Below are positions 7,847 to 16,576 of a DNA stretch of 42,222 bases, in pieces (positions within the stretch are counted from its first letter, which is position 1; each line of letters begins with the position of its first letter). Location: contig DLAA01000054.1 of NCBI GenBank assembly GCA_002493835.1, forward strand, positions 1 through 42,222, given 5' to 3'. The notes below the pieces were generated by a model that saw only the letters and a list, made by a program, of their open reading frames with translations, was not told the DNA's origin and made no database searches. The position numbers were made by a program, and so were the translations under genes. The DNA comes from Lachnospiraceae bacterium UBA7060. GTDB taxonomy: Bacteria; Bacillota; Clostridia; Lachnospirales; Lachnospiraceae.

Positions 7847-8794
7847 ATGCGAGGTGAGGAGATTCTTGCACTGTTTCCAGAAAAATACAGGGACAGATGG
7901 CGGGAGACCGCGAGTCTTGCAGAGCATTTGCAGGAGATTAGACTTCGTGCGGATAGACCGTTTATGATACTTTCGGATAACAGGGAAAGCTTTGTGAGTT
8001 CACAGGGGCGGATTGTGGACAGGCAGGAAGAGGCGGGAACGTCGACATCCGAGGAGCTTGATGAGATATTAAATCATTTGTGCCGCTATTCTCTCTATGC
8101 CTTTGCAGATGAAATTCGTCAAGGATTTTTGACGGTACAGGGTGGGCACAGGGTGGGACTGGCCGGGCAGGTTATTTTGGATGACAGAGGCCGTATAAAA
8201 AATATGAGATATGTGAGATATTTAAATATTCGCATTTCTCATCAGATAATAGGGGCGGCCGATCCTTTGATTCCCTTTCTCTTTGAGGGGGGAAAGGTGA
8301 TGAGTACGCTTCTGATATCTCCGCCGGGTGGTGGCAAGACGACTTTGCTTCGTGATCTTATCAGACAGGTCTCGGAGGGGACGATGTATGGGCCGGGCGT
8401 CAATGTAAGTGTGGTGGACGAGCGGTCCGAGATAGCGGGGAGTTATCTCGGAATTGCACGCAATGATGTGGGAATTCGTACGGATGTGCTGGATGGCTGT
8501 CCAAAGGTGGAGGGTATGATGCGGCTGATTCGTTCCATGGCACCTCAGGTGCTGGCAGTAGATGAACTGGGGAGTACAGAGGACGTACAGGCATTGCAGA
8601 TGGCAAGTGGCTGCGGTTGTAAATTATTGGCCACAATCCATGGCGGCTCTTTGGAGGAGGTAAAACATAAAAATTACATGCGCTATGTGGTGGAGGAAGG
8701 TATGTTTGAGCGGTATGTTATGTTGAATAGAAAAAAAAGTGTTTGCAGGGTAGAAGGCATTTATGACAAGGAAGGGAAACCATGTATAAGATAG
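7847..8794 (+). CDS. spoIIIAA: Stage III sporulation protein AA
   Basis: The ATPase of the SpoIIIA-SpoIIQ feeding-tube complex, made in the mother cell and needed for late forespore gene expression. It resembles secretion-system ATPases. The Walker A motif SPPGGGKTT lies at about residues 158-166, and the Walker B-like VLAVDELGS near 235. Length is 315 residues, close to the usual 307. I chose ATG 7847 because GGGAGG at 7834-7839 is 7 nt upstream; ATG 7826 and 7841 are poorly placed. It overlaps spoIIIAB by 13 nt, and all eight genes AA to AH follow in the standard order. Confidence 0.95.
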   Translation: MRGEEILALFPEKYRDRWRETASLAEHLQEIRLRADRPFMILSDNRESFVSSQGRIVDRQEEAGTSTSEELDEILNHLCRYSLYAFADEIRQGFLTVQGGHRVGLAGQVILDDRGRIKNMRYVRYLNIRISHQIIGAADPLIPFLFEGGKVMSTLLISPPGGGKTTLLRDLIRQVSEGTMYGPGVNVSVVDERSEIAGSYLGIARNDVGIRTDVLDGCPKVEGMMRLIRSMAPQVLAVDELGSTEDVQALQMASGCGCKLLATIHGGSLEEVKHKNYMRYVVEEGMFERYVMLNRKKSVCRVEGIYDKEGKPCIR

Positions 8795-9300
8795 CAGGAG
8801 TTTTGTGTATTCTTGCGGGATGTATCGGTTGGGGGAGTATGAGGATTGGACAGGAGCAGGAGAGGATTAGGCATTTGCGGATGTTATTTCACATTATGGG
8901 ACAGATGCGGAGTGAAATTTCTTATGGAAAACACACGCTGCCAGAGATATGTCTAAGCCTGTCAGAATTAAATGACAACTATTATAAAATGTGTTTTAAA
9001 CGGATTTTTGAAAGGACACAGATGGAGAGCTCGTCTGCGTTTCCGGAAGTTTGGGAGGCAGAAATGAAATCTTGTCTAGAGAGGCTTCCCTTGCGTGAGG
9101 ATGAGAGAAGAACGGTAGAAGAATTGCCAAAAACCTTGAATCTCCGAGAAGAGAATGGACAGGCAGGACGTGTCGGGCAGACGGAAACTTTTCTGGAGGG
9201 CAGATACAGGCAGGCGGAGGAAGCTTGCGAAAACCGGTCAAAAATGATACGCAGCGTCAGCATTTTGACAGGATTGCTTCTGGCAATTTTGCTGCTGTGA
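8782..9300 (+). CDS. spoIIIAB: Stage III sporulation protein AB
   Basis: A 172-residue membrane protein of the SpoIIIA complex, similar in fold to type II secretion GspF. It has an N-terminal hydrophobic segment (about 4-18), a long helical middle, and a C-terminal hydrophobic segment (about 156-172). The block LRMLFHIMGQMRSEISYG near residue 33 is typical of the family. The gene starts inside the end of spoIIIAA and its stop codon overlaps bases just before the spoIIIAC leader. Function follows from family and operon position. Confidence 0.9.
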   Translation: MYKIAGVLCILAGCIGWGSMRIGQEQERIRHLRMLFHIMGQMRSEISYGKHTLPEICLSLSELNDNYYKMCFKRIFERTQMESSSAFPEVWEAEMKSCLERLPLREDERRTVEELPKTLNLREENGQAGRVGQTETFLEGRYRQAEEACENRSKMIRSVSILTGLLLAILLL

Positions 9301-9320
9301 TGGAACAATGTGGAGGAAGG

Positions 9321-9515
9321 ATGAGCGTAAGTCTGATTTTTAGGATTGCAGCGGTTGGTATTTTGGTTACTATATTAAATCAAGTTTTAAAACATAGCGG
9401 AAGAGAGGAACATGCCTTTCTTATCAGTCTCGCAGGGTTAATTCTTGTTTTAACCTGGATTGTCCCTTATATATATGACCTGTTTGTGATGATGCAGGGA
9501 TTGTTTGAACTATAG
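9321..9515 (+). CDS. spoIIIAC: Stage III sporulation protein AC
   Basis: A 64-residue protein with two hydrophobic helices, the normal size for SpoIIIAC (about 66-68). It contains the family block IFRIAAVGILVTILNQVLK and a hydrophilic loop GREEHAF before the second helix. The open frame begins earlier, at 9225, but ATG 9321 is preceded by GGAGGAAGG and matches the family start. It belongs to the inner-membrane part of the mother cell to forespore channel, together with SpoIIIAD. Confidence 0.93.
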   Translation: MSVSLIFRIAAVGILVTILNQVLKHSGREEHAFLISLAGLILVLTWIVPYIYDLFVMMQGLFEL

Positions 9516-9553
9516 GGTGATGTTATACAGGTTTGACAAGGAGGAGAATGTGT

Positions 9554-9940
9554 ATGGATATGGTGAGGGCCGGAATGATCGGCGTGGTGGGAGTGCTGCT
9601 CGCAGTGACAATAAAAAGCCATAAAGCGGAGTACGGCGTCTATGTGGCGATTGCTGTTTGTCTTGTTATGCTGGAATATATCGTGCGTTATTTTATGCAA
9701 ATTGTATCGGGACTAGAGGTTTTAAATGGATATCTGCGGGAAAATTACAGCTATCTTACACTTCTGTTAAAGGCGGTGGGGGCTACCTACGCATGTGAGT
9801 TTTGTGCAGGGATCTGTAAGGATGCAGGTTACAGCGGAGTGGCAGGCCAGGTGGAGATGCTTGGGAAGATTTATATTCTCTCGATGGGCATGCCTGTGCT
9901 TTTGTCTCTGATGGAAAATATACAGTCGATAGCTGGATAG
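9554..9940 (+). CDS. spoIIIAD: Stage III sporulation protein AD
   Basis: A membrane protein of about 128 residues with four hydrophobic segments, paralogous in part to SpoIIIAC. The block LLLKAVGATYACEFCAGICKDAG in the middle is characteristic (usual form: lysine-isoleucine-glycine then a region ending in KDAG). I place the start at ATG 9554, nine bases after GGAGG at 9540-9544. ATG 9548 and TTG 9533 are in frame but less well spaced. It sits 38 bases after spoIIIAC and 21 bases before spoIIIAE. Confidence 0.92.
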   Translation: MDMVRAGMIGVVGVLLAVTIKSHKAEYGVYVAIAVCLVMLEYIVRYFMQIVSGLEVLNGYLRENYSYLTLLLKAVGATYACEFCAGICKDAGYSGVAGQVEMLGKIYILSMGMPVLLSLMENIQSIAG

Positions 9941-9961
9941 TTTGAAGAAAAGGAGGGGCAG

Positions 9962-11026
9962 ATGGAAATAGAAAACAGCGCTCAAATCTGGCAGCATATG
10001 GATGCGGTCAGCGGAGATTTTAAGAGATTGTTTCCTTCTTTTTCTTTTGATATGAGGGCAGTGTTTGCTGACATCATGGAAGGAAAGCTGTGGGAGGCAG
10101 TGAAGAAGCTGGGCGGGGGCATATCCGGAGCTGTGCTGTTTGAATGGGAAGAATACCGGTCGTTATTTTTGACAATTCTGGTATTGGGAATAGCGGCGGC
10201 GGTGTTTTCCAATTTTGCAGATCTTTTTAAGGATCATCAAGTGTCAGATTTGGCTTTTTATTTTGTTTATCTGCTGCTGATTGCTGTGCTTTTAAAATTT
10301 TTTGCCGACACGGCGGGAACAGTACAGGAAATTTTGAATAATATCGCAACATTTATTAAATTGTACATTCCAACCTATGTGCTGACGGTGGGAAGCGCCT
10401 CAGGAGCGGCTTCGGCTTCCATTTATTATCAACTTCTTTTAATTGTGGTTTATTTGATCGAGTGGGGCTATCTTACGGTTTTGATTCCCGCTGTTTATAT
10501 CTATGTTATGCTTGCTGTGATCAATGGGATCTGGATGGAAGAAAAACTTGCTCTGCTTCTTGAACTTGCAGAGAAGGTGATTAGAGGAAGTATGAAGGTG
10601 TCGCTTTGGCTGGTAACCGGTTTTGGACTGCTGCAGTCGATGATAGCGCCTGTTATTGACTCTTTGCAGACCTCTGCTGTAAAAAAGGCGCTCTCAGCTA
10701 TGCCGGGAGTGGGAGGACTGACAGAGGGGATGTTTGAAATGGTAGTGGGGTCCGCAGTACTAGTGAAAAACAGTCTTGGTCTTTTTTTGACATTGACTCT
10801 TGTTGTACTCTGTGTAGTTCCAGTTTTGAAGATTGCTTTGATCGCGTGTGTGATCAAGATAAGTGCGGCGCTTATAGGCATCATAAGCGATAAGCGTCTG
10901 ACAAACTGCGCAAGCCGGGTGGGGGAGGGAAATCTAATGCTTTTGCAGATGGTGTTAGCCTCCTTGGGTATGTTTGCGATTCAGGCTGCTATTATCAGTT
11001 ATTCTACGGGACAGGCTGTGCGCTAG
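9962..11026 (+). CDS. spoIIIAE: Stage III sporulation protein AE
   Basis: A 354-residue polytopic membrane protein of the SpoIIIA complex. About seven hydrophobic segments are visible after a soluble N-terminal region of some 60 residues. Family blocks include YIPTYVLTVGSASGAASAS near residue 138 and the GVGGLTEGMFE region near 258. The length is slightly shorter than the B. subtilis protein (399), because its cleaved N-terminal signal region is not obvious here. AGGAGGGG precedes the ATG. It is thought to recruit or stabilise the channel ring. Confidence 0.93.
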   Translation: MEIENSAQIWQHMDAVSGDFKRLFPSFSFDMRAVFADIMEGKLWEAVKKLGGGISGAVLFEWEEYRSLFLTILVLGIAAAVFSNFADLFKDHQVSDLAFYFVYLLLIAVLLKFFADTAGTVQEILNNIATFIKLYIPTYVLTVGSASGAASASIYYQLLLIVVYLIEWGYLTVLIPAVYIYVMLAVINGIWMEEKLALLLELAEKVIRGSMKVSLWLVTGFGLLQSMIAPVIDSLQTSAVKKALSAMPGVGGLTEGMFEMVVGSAVLVKNSLGLFLTLTLVVLCVVPVLKIALIACVIKISAALIGIISDKRLTNCASRVGEGNLMLLQMVLASLGMFAIQAAIISYSTGQAVR

Positions 11027-11041
11027 AGCGGAGGTGTATGG

Positions 11042-11635
11042 ATGCTTAATCATATAAGCAGGATTGGGATATTTATGATTGCCGCTCAGGCAATGGTGCA
11101 TTTCGCGCCGGGAAAACAGTATGAAAAATATATCAAGTCAGTGGCAGGAATTATTATACTGTTTCTCTTTTTAAAGCCATTTTTGCTGGTGACTAATGTA
11201 GAGTTTAAGGAGCCAGAGGCAGTCTTGGAGTGGTTGGAAGAATTGGCAGATACACCGGATATTAAGATGGAGGAGGCGGGGAGCAGTGTGGATGCAGAGG
11301 TGGTCAGACGGATGGAAGAGGAAGTGAAAAAGCTGCTAAGTCTTGATATGGAAGGAGAGGAATACTGTGTGAGCAGTGTGTCACTTCGGTTTGTGGAAGA
11401 TCAGGAGTTAGAGCAAAAAAATCTTCTGTCTGAGGTGGAGGTGTGTATTGAGAAAAGGGTTGTGGAGAAAGAAGAAGGACAAATTGAGATTGAGAAGATC
11501 GTAGTCGCTGGGGAACAGAAAAAATCTCTGCCAGCGGAACTTGCTATATATCAGGAACGCTTTGCGCAGCTTTTGGGCATAGAGAAAGAAAGAGTGGAGG
11601 TGAGGCAGGTTGGGAGAAGCAAAAAAGCTTTTTGA
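11042..11635 (+). CDS. spoIIIAF: Stage III sporulation protein AF
   Basis: A 197-residue protein with two N-terminal transmembrane helices (about 7-24 and 36-52) and a soluble C-terminal domain of the ring-building type that would lie in the intermembrane space. The motif APGKQYEKYIKSVAGIIIL near residue 22 is typical. The GGAGGTG ribosome site is well placed. The end overlaps the start of spoIIIAG by 26 bases. Confidence 0.9.
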   Translation: MLNHISRIGIFMIAAQAMVHFAPGKQYEKYIKSVAGIIILFLFLKPFLLVTNVEFKEPEAVLEWLEELADTPDIKMEEAGSSVDAEVVRRMEEEVKKLLSLDMEGEEYCVSSVSLRFVEDQELEQKNLLSEVEVCIEKRVVEKEEGQIEIEKIVVAGEQKKSLPAELAIYQERFAQLLGIEKERVEVRQVGRSKKAF

Positions 11636-12224
11636 GCGGATAAGCGGAGGTAAAAAACTCAGAAAAGACCAGTGTCTGATCTTGGTCTTGGTGGGTATGC
11701 TTTTATGTGTGATTTCACTGCCTTTGGAAAAAGAACAAACAAAGTCCGGTTTATTGGACACGACGGGGAGTAATATGAATAAAGAACAAATGTTCGATGA
11801 TGAATCGGAAAATGAGGATTATGTGACACGCTGGGAGAAAAAGCTGGAGGAATGTCTTCGGTGTGTGGAGGGTGCAGGTGCAGTCCGGGTATTAATTTAT
11901 GTTAGGGAGTCTGAGGAAAAGATTCTGGCAAGGGACGGCGTGGAGGAGAAGTCAGATACGACAGAGACGGATGCGGCAGGGGGAAGCCGCCATGTGCTGG
12001 AAGTCCGGCTGGATAAAGAGGCGGTTTCTACGGTGGATGAGAGAGGCGAGAGTGTGCCTTTGGTAGTCAAGACAAGATCTCCATGTGTGGAAGGAGTTGT
12101 TGTGATTGCCCAGGGGGCAGATAATGTGAAGGTGAGAGAGGACATAATCGGGGCAATACAGGTATTATTTGATGTAGACATGAATAGAATATCAGTAATT
12201 AAAATGAAAACAAATAATCAGTGA
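11610..12224 (+). CDS. spoIIIAG: Stage III sporulation protein AG
   Basis: A 204-residue protein that forms the large ring of the channel between mother cell and forespore. There is one N-terminal transmembrane helix (about 22-39), then a linker and a ring-building domain. The C-terminal stretch VKTRSPCVEGVVVIAQGA is the best family marker. Translation starts at TTG 11610, preceded by GGAGGTGAGG inside the end of spoIIIAF. The stop is followed 13 bases later by spoIIIAH. Confidence 0.93.
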   Translation: MGEAKKLFERISGGKKLRKDQCLILVLVGMLLCVISLPLEKEQTKSGLLDTTGSNMNKEQMFDDESENEDYVTRWEKKLEECLRCVEGAGAVRVLIYVRESEEKILARDGVEEKSDTTETDAAGGSRHVLEVRLDKEAVSTVDERGESVPLVVKTRSPCVEGVVVIAQGADNVKVREDIIGAIQVLFDVDMNRISVIKMKTNNQ

Positions 12225-12237
12225 AGGGGAGAAGAAA

Positions 12238-12948
12238 TTGAAGAACATGATCAAGAAAAACCAGATGATGATCACGGCGCTTGCCATTATGATTGCGGTG
12301 GCGGGATACCTGAATTTTGCAGGGACAAAAGTGACGGATGAGGATCTGATGAGTGTGAGCGGAGAGGTGGGGGATACCGGTCTTACGCAGGCGGATGCAC
12401 AGGAGGAATACGCGTCGCTTCTTGATTTATCACAGGAGGATATCGAACAGGCTGCAGGAGATATTGAAAGTTTGGACAGTGATGTTACAATGGCCGAGAG
12501 CGGCAGTGTGGACGAGGAATTGGCGGAGGCGCTTGCCAAGGAGCAGATGGATGAGGTTCCGGGAGAGGCAGTGTTTACTTCGGCCGAGACGGCTGGTGCA
12601 CTTTCTGGTGCGAAGCTTGAGAAAGAGCAGACCAGGATGCAGAATAAGGAGACTCTTTTAGAGATTATTAACAATGCCAATATCAGTGAAACCCAGAAGC
12701 AGGAAGCTGTGAACAGCATGATTTCTATGACTGATATTGCGGAGAAGGAAACGGCGGCGGAGATTTTGCTGGAGGCGAAGGGGTTTGATGACGCAATTGT
12801 CAGCATAGACGGGGACAGCGTGGATGTTGTGGTGAATACTTCTGAACTATCGGAAGCCCAGCGTGCTCAGATTGAGGACATCGTGATCCGTAAGACAGGT
12901 GTTAACGCGGATGCTGTTGTGATCAGTACGATGGAAGATGAGGAGTAA
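12238..12948 (+). CDS. spoIIIAH: Stage III sporulation protein AH
   Basis: A 236-residue protein with one N-terminal transmembrane helix (about 12-29) and a YscJ/FliF-like C-terminal domain (about 145-236) that pairs with forespore SpoIIQ to join the two membranes. A long acidic linker separates them. The block TQKQEAVNSMISMTDIAEKE marks the domain start. I use TTG 12238, which has AAGGGGA 7 bases upstream; ATG 12247 would be 16 bases from it. This is the last gene of the operon. No clear terminator was seen before the deoB relic. Confidence 0.93.
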   Translation: MKNMIKKNQMMITALAIMIAVAGYLNFAGTKVTDEDLMSVSGEVGDTGLTQADAQEEYASLLDLSQEDIEQAAGDIESLDSDVTMAESGSVDEELAEALAKEQMDEVPGEAVFTSAETAGALSGAKLEKEQTRMQNKETLLEIINNANISETQKQEAVNSMISMTDIAEKETAAEILLEAKGFDDAIVSIDGDSVDVVVNTSELSEAQRAQIEDIVIRKTGVNADAVVISTMEDEE

Positions 12949-13048
12949 TTCATCAGTGCATTGTGAAAGATTTTATGATACTATAGTAAAGTATGGTTTT
13001 TTTAGGCTGCAGCCTGCTTCAGAAATCAATACAGGATGGAGGCAAAAG

Positions 13049-13520
13049 ATGAAGAGAGTGTTTTTGACTGTCTTGGGCAGCTTTGGGACCGGGGAGATGG
13101 AGGATGCGGAAAGCTATGGGGACGAGGAAACAAATACCCTGCTGTCCGTGTCCGCCGCCTAACCTGATGAGTTTCAGAGGATGGCTTGCTGTTTTCTGTG
13201 GAGCCACTGGCAGAGGAGTTCTGTGCAATCTCCCTGCTCTGGGGCGGAGGTGATACAGGCGTACGGTGATGGGCATGTGCGCACAGGCAATCTGATTATC
13301 TATATTTATCTGCAGACAATGTGTTCCAGATTGCCGGTTACAAGCAGGTAAGGCGGTGGTCTGGGCTGCCTGCGGATCATTACAGAGATTACAAGCCATT
13401 TTTGATGTATGGGAAAAAGTAAAACTGGAAAATCTGGGTATCAGAGATATTTTTGTGGATACCGGTGCGACGGTACTTGCCTATTTCAGGGTCAAAAGGA
13501 AGTATTCAGGATATCTATGA
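13049..13520 (+). pseudogene. deoB: Decayed phosphopentomutase (second deoB copy)
   Basis: Three collinear pieces of phosphopentomutase can be read in different frames. 13049-13162 gives a start like MKRVFLTVLGSFGTGEME with YGDEETNTL, then a stop. Around 13240-13325 an IQAYGDGHVRTGNLIIY piece is followed, after a frame change, by SADNVFQIA. From 13370 to 13518 come ADHYRDYKPFLMYGKK and, in a further frame, LENLGIRDIFVDTGATVLAY and a stop. The Asp that binds metal in the first motif (LDSFG) has become Gly. Most of the middle is deleted. The ribosome site GGAGG before the ATG persists. The intact gene is at 28747-29937. Confidence 0.85.
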
Positions 13521-13543
13521 TGTAAAATGTGGAGGATAAAGAC

Positions 13544-15136
13544 GTGGAAACTTATGCGGATGAGATAAACAAGAGAAGAACTTTTGCGATTATTTCGCAC
13601 CCAGATGCGGGAAAGACAACTCTTACTGAAAAATTTCTGCTCTACGGCGGAGCGATCAATCTGGCGGGCAGTGTGAAAGGAAAAGCTACGGCTAGACATG
13701 CAGTTTCAGATTGGATGGCAATAGAAAAGGAGAGAGGAATTTCTGTCACTTCTTCTGTGCTGCAATTTTCTTATGACGGGTTTTGTATCAATATTTTGGA
13801 TACACCAGGTCATCAGGATTTCTCGGAGGATACCTACAGGACTTTGATGGCCGCAGATTCAGCGGTGATGGTGATCGATGCTTCAAAAGGCGTGGAGGCG
13901 CAGACGCGGAAGCTTTTTAAAGTCTGTGTGATGCGGCATATCCCGATTTTCACATTTATCAATAAGATGGATAGAGACGCAAACGATACCTTTGAGCTTT
14001 TGGACGATATTGAGAAGGAGTTGGGAATTGCCACCTGTCCTATCAATTGGCCCATTGGCTCCGGCAAGAATTTTAAGGGTGTTTATGAGAGGGAGAGCAG
14101 GTGTGTTATCACTTACTCAGACACGGAAAAGGGAACGAAGGAGGGACATGCCACCAGAATTCCCATGGAAGATAAGGAAGCGCTGACAGCGCAGATTGGC
14201 GAAGATTTTTTGTCCCAGCTTACTGACGAAATAGAGCTTTTAGACGGGGCAAGCGCTGCTTATGATTTGGAGGAGATTCAAGCGGGAGAGTTGACGCCGG
14301 TATTTTTTGGCTCAGCGCTTACTAATTTCGGAGTAGAAATATTTTTACAGCATTTCTTAAAAATGACTACCGCACCGCTGCCGCGTAAAGCGGATGTGGG
14401 GCTGATTGATCCTGCTTCACATGATTTTTCTGCATTTGTATTTAAGATTCAGGCCAATATGAATAAGGCGCATCGTGACAGAATAGCGTTTATGCGTATC
14501 TGTTCCGGGAGATTTGATGTGAATAAGGAAGTGCGGCATGTACAGGGGGGGCGTGTGCTTCGTCTGTCGCAGCCTCAGCAGATCATGGCAGATGAGAGAA
14601 AAATTTTAAGCGAAGCCTATGCGGGGGATATTATAGGTGTCTTTGATCCGGGGATTTTTTCCATAGGAGATACGGTTTGCATGCCGGGCGAGCAGTTTGT
14701 ATACGAAGGCATTCCAACTTTTGCACCGGAGCACTTCGCCAGAGTCAGACAGGTAGATACCATGAAGCGCAAGCAGTTTGTCAAGGGCATTATGCAGATT
14801 GCTCAGGAGGGCGCCATCCAGATTTTTCAGGAGTTTAATACGGGAATGGAGGAAATTATCGTTGGCGTAGTCGGCGTTTTGCAATTTGATGTGCTGAAAT
14901 ATCGTCTCGAGAATGAATACAATGTGGAAATTAAATTGGAAAACCTTCCCTATGAGTACATTCGATGGATTGAGAATAAAGATATTGATTTAGACAAGCT
15001 GACAGGTACTTCAGATATGAAAAAGATTAAGGACTTGAAGGATAATCCGCTTCTGCTTTTTGTCAATCAATGGAGCATCGGCATGACGCTGGACCGGAAT
15101 GAGGGACTGATATTGTCGGAGTTTGGACAGGCGTAA
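13544..15136 (+). CDS. prfC: Peptide chain release factor 3
   Basis: A translational GTPase of 530 residues, matching the 529 of E. coli RF3. It recycles RF1 and RF2 from the ribosome after peptide release. Seen are the G1 motif SHPDAGKT (about 19-26), GISVTSSV (G2), DTPGHQDF (G3), NKMD (G4), and C-terminal RF3 domains with GVVGVLQFDVLKYRL near 450. I start at GTG 13544, seven bases after GGAGGA; GTG 13529 lies before that site. The gene is preceded by the deoB relic, so its promoter is probably within or after the decayed segment. Confidence 0.95.
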   Translation: METYADEINKRRTFAIISHPDAGKTTLTEKFLLYGGAINLAGSVKGKATARHAVSDWMAIEKERGISVTSSVLQFSYDGFCINILDTPGHQDFSEDTYRTLMAADSAVMVIDASKGVEAQTRKLFKVCVMRHIPIFTFINKMDRDANDTFELLDDIEKELGIATCPINWPIGSGKNFKGVYERESRCVITYSDTEKGTKEGHATRIPMEDKEALTAQIGEDFLSQLTDEIELLDGASAAYDLEEIQAGELTPVFFGSALTNFGVEIFLQHFLKMTTAPLPRKADVGLIDPASHDFSAFVFKIQANMNKAHRDRIAFMRICSGRFDVNKEVRHVQGGRVLRLSQPQQIMADERKILSEAYAGDIIGVFDPGIFSIGDTVCMPGEQFVYEGIPTFAPEHFARVRQVDTMKRKQFVKGIMQIAQEGAIQIFQEFNTGMEEIIVGVVGVLQFDVLKYRLENEYNVEIKLENLPYEYIRWIENKDIDLDKLTGTSDMKKIKDLKDNPLLLFVNQWSIGMTLDRNEGLILSEFGQA

Positions 15137-15174
15137 GAGACAGGGGCGGACTGTGAGAAGAGGAGTGACTGCGG

Positions 15175-16368
15175 ATGAAGAAAATCGGTATACTTCTGCT
15201 TGGCATGTTAGCTCTGACCGGTGCCCTGTATCTAGCGGGACAGAGATTGTCCAGGACGGAAAGGAATCATTACACACAGGAAGATGTAGGAGCGGGACAG
15301 GCGGTCCGGCAGGTACCGGAGCAAGTGCTTTCGCAGGTGGACGAAGAACTGCGCGAAGAGCAGCGTGACTGCTATGCATTTGGAAAACTTTCAGAGGAAG
15401 AGCAGGAAGTTTATCTGGAAATACTGGAAGCTTTGACCAAATTTCAGGAAAATGTGAGACTTTCCAGCTGCGACAAAGAATTGATCTCCCGTGTATTCCA
15501 GTGTGTGCTAAATGATCATCCAGAAATTTTTTATGTGGAAGGATACAGTTATACAGAGTATACATTGGGGAGCCTTCTGAAGAAGGTGACTTTTACAGGA
15601 AGCTACTGTTTCAGCCAGAAGGAAGTGGAAGAAAAGCAGCGGCAGATAGATGATTACGTAAATCGATGTCTGGCCGGGATACCGGAAAATGCCGATGAGT
15701 ACGGAAAGGTAAAATATATCTATGAATATTTGATCCATCATACAGACTATGATGCAGATGCAAAGAACAGCCAGAATATATGTTCCGTTTTCCTGGAGAG
15801 GAAGTCCGTCTGTCAGGGATATGCGAAGGCCACACAATATCTTTTAAACAGGGCAGGTATATTTGCAACGCTGGTTTTGGGACGTGTGGTTGGAGGAGAG
15901 GGACATGCCTGGAATCTTGTGCGGATTGATGGGGAATACTACTATGTGGATACCACTTGGGGAGATGCTTCTTATCAGGCGGTTGGCGGCAGCAGCTATC
16001 CTATTGAGAAAATTCCAACCATCAATTATGATTATCTTTGTGTAACCACAGAGCAGATGATGGCGACTCACACACCGGATAATGTGGTGGAGCTGCCACA
16101 GTGTACAGCGATGGATGCCAATTTTTATGTGAGAGAGGGAGCATATTTCACAGATTGGGATGAAGAAAAGGTAGAAAAAATCTTTGCGGACGGCTATGAG
16201 AGAGGAGATACCTATGTGACGCTGAAATGTGATGGAGAGGACATCTATAGGCTGATGCAGGAGACGCTGATTGAAGAACAAGGAATTTTTCGCTATTTGG
16301 ATTGTCCAGATAAGACGGTGTCCTATGTGGAAAACGAAAAACAGTATAGTTTAAGCTTTTGGCTATAA
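15175..16368 (+). CDS. Secreted or membrane-anchored transglutaminase-like protein
   Basis: A 397-residue protein with an N-terminal hydrophobic signal/anchor (residues 4-22) and a transglutaminase-like domain at about 165-260. The catalytic triad is readable: Cys in KSVCQGYA near 213, His in GEGHAWN near 244, and Asp in YYVDTTWGD near 259. This order is typical of papain-like transglutaminase superfamily members, which are usually cysteine proteases or amidases acting at the cell wall. The region before the domain (60-160) is helical and acidic; the last 100 residues are of unknown fold. The start is preceded by GAGGAGTG. No partner gene indicates its substrate. Confidence 0.85.
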   Translation: MKKIGILLLGMLALTGALYLAGQRLSRTERNHYTQEDVGAGQAVRQVPEQVLSQVDEELREEQRDCYAFGKLSEEEQEVYLEILEALTKFQENVRLSSCDKELISRVFQCVLNDHPEIFYVEGYSYTEYTLGSLLKKVTFTGSYCFSQKEVEEKQRQIDDYVNRCLAGIPENADEYGKVKYIYEYLIHHTDYDADAKNSQNICSVFLERKSVCQGYAKATQYLLNRAGIFATLVLGRVVGGEGHAWNLVRIDGEYYYVDTTWGDASYQAVGGSSYPIEKIPTINYDYLCVTTEQMMATHTPDNVVELPQCTAMDANFYVREGAYFTDWDEEKVEKIFADGYERGDTYVTLKCDGEDIYRLMQETLIEEQGIFRYLDCPDKTVSYVENEKQYSLSFWL

Positions 16369-16413
16369 GCTTATGTTTTGAGGAGGGACGGACGGTACCA
16401 GGTGGAATAGGGC

Positions 16414-16442
16414 TAGGCAAAAGTGAGAAATTTTGGTATACT
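16414..16442 (+). promoter_or_regulatory. Candidate vegetative promoter of asp23 operon
   Basis: TAGGCA (16414-16419) and TATACT (16437-16442) are separated by 17 bases. A TGG extension directly precedes the -10 (16434-16436), giving an extended -10 element. It lies 135 bases upstream of the asp23-like start and after the end of the transglutaminase gene, so it could drive the asp23-nusB-xse run. Confidence 0.5.
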
Positions 16443-16521
16443 TAAGCCGTTAAATCAAATATGGAAATAGACATGGGAGAAGAGTGAAAATAAAATTTTT
16501 ACTCAGCAGGTTTGTGACTGC

Positions 16522-16560
16522 GCGTTGCTTGCACAAACATTGCGTTTATGCAAGCAGCGC
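16522..16560 (+). promoter_or_regulatory. Stable leader hairpin before asp23
   Basis: A 12-bp stem (16522-16533 with 16549-16560, one G-U pair) with a 15-base loop, ending 16 bases before the start codon and 6 bases before its ribosome site. No T tract follows, so it is not a terminator. It could affect translation or mRNA stability. Confidence 0.45.
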
Positions 16561-16576
16561 AGAAATGAGGACGAAA

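Noticed and set aside
12938..13162. 74-codon open frame as a separate gene
   Set aside because: Only its last 37 codons resemble a protein, the N-terminus of phosphopentomutase, and the remaining pieces follow in other frames. It is part of the deoB relic.
16484..16576. Longer N-terminus for the Asp23-like protein
   Set aside because: It would read through the leader hairpin and has no family similarity.
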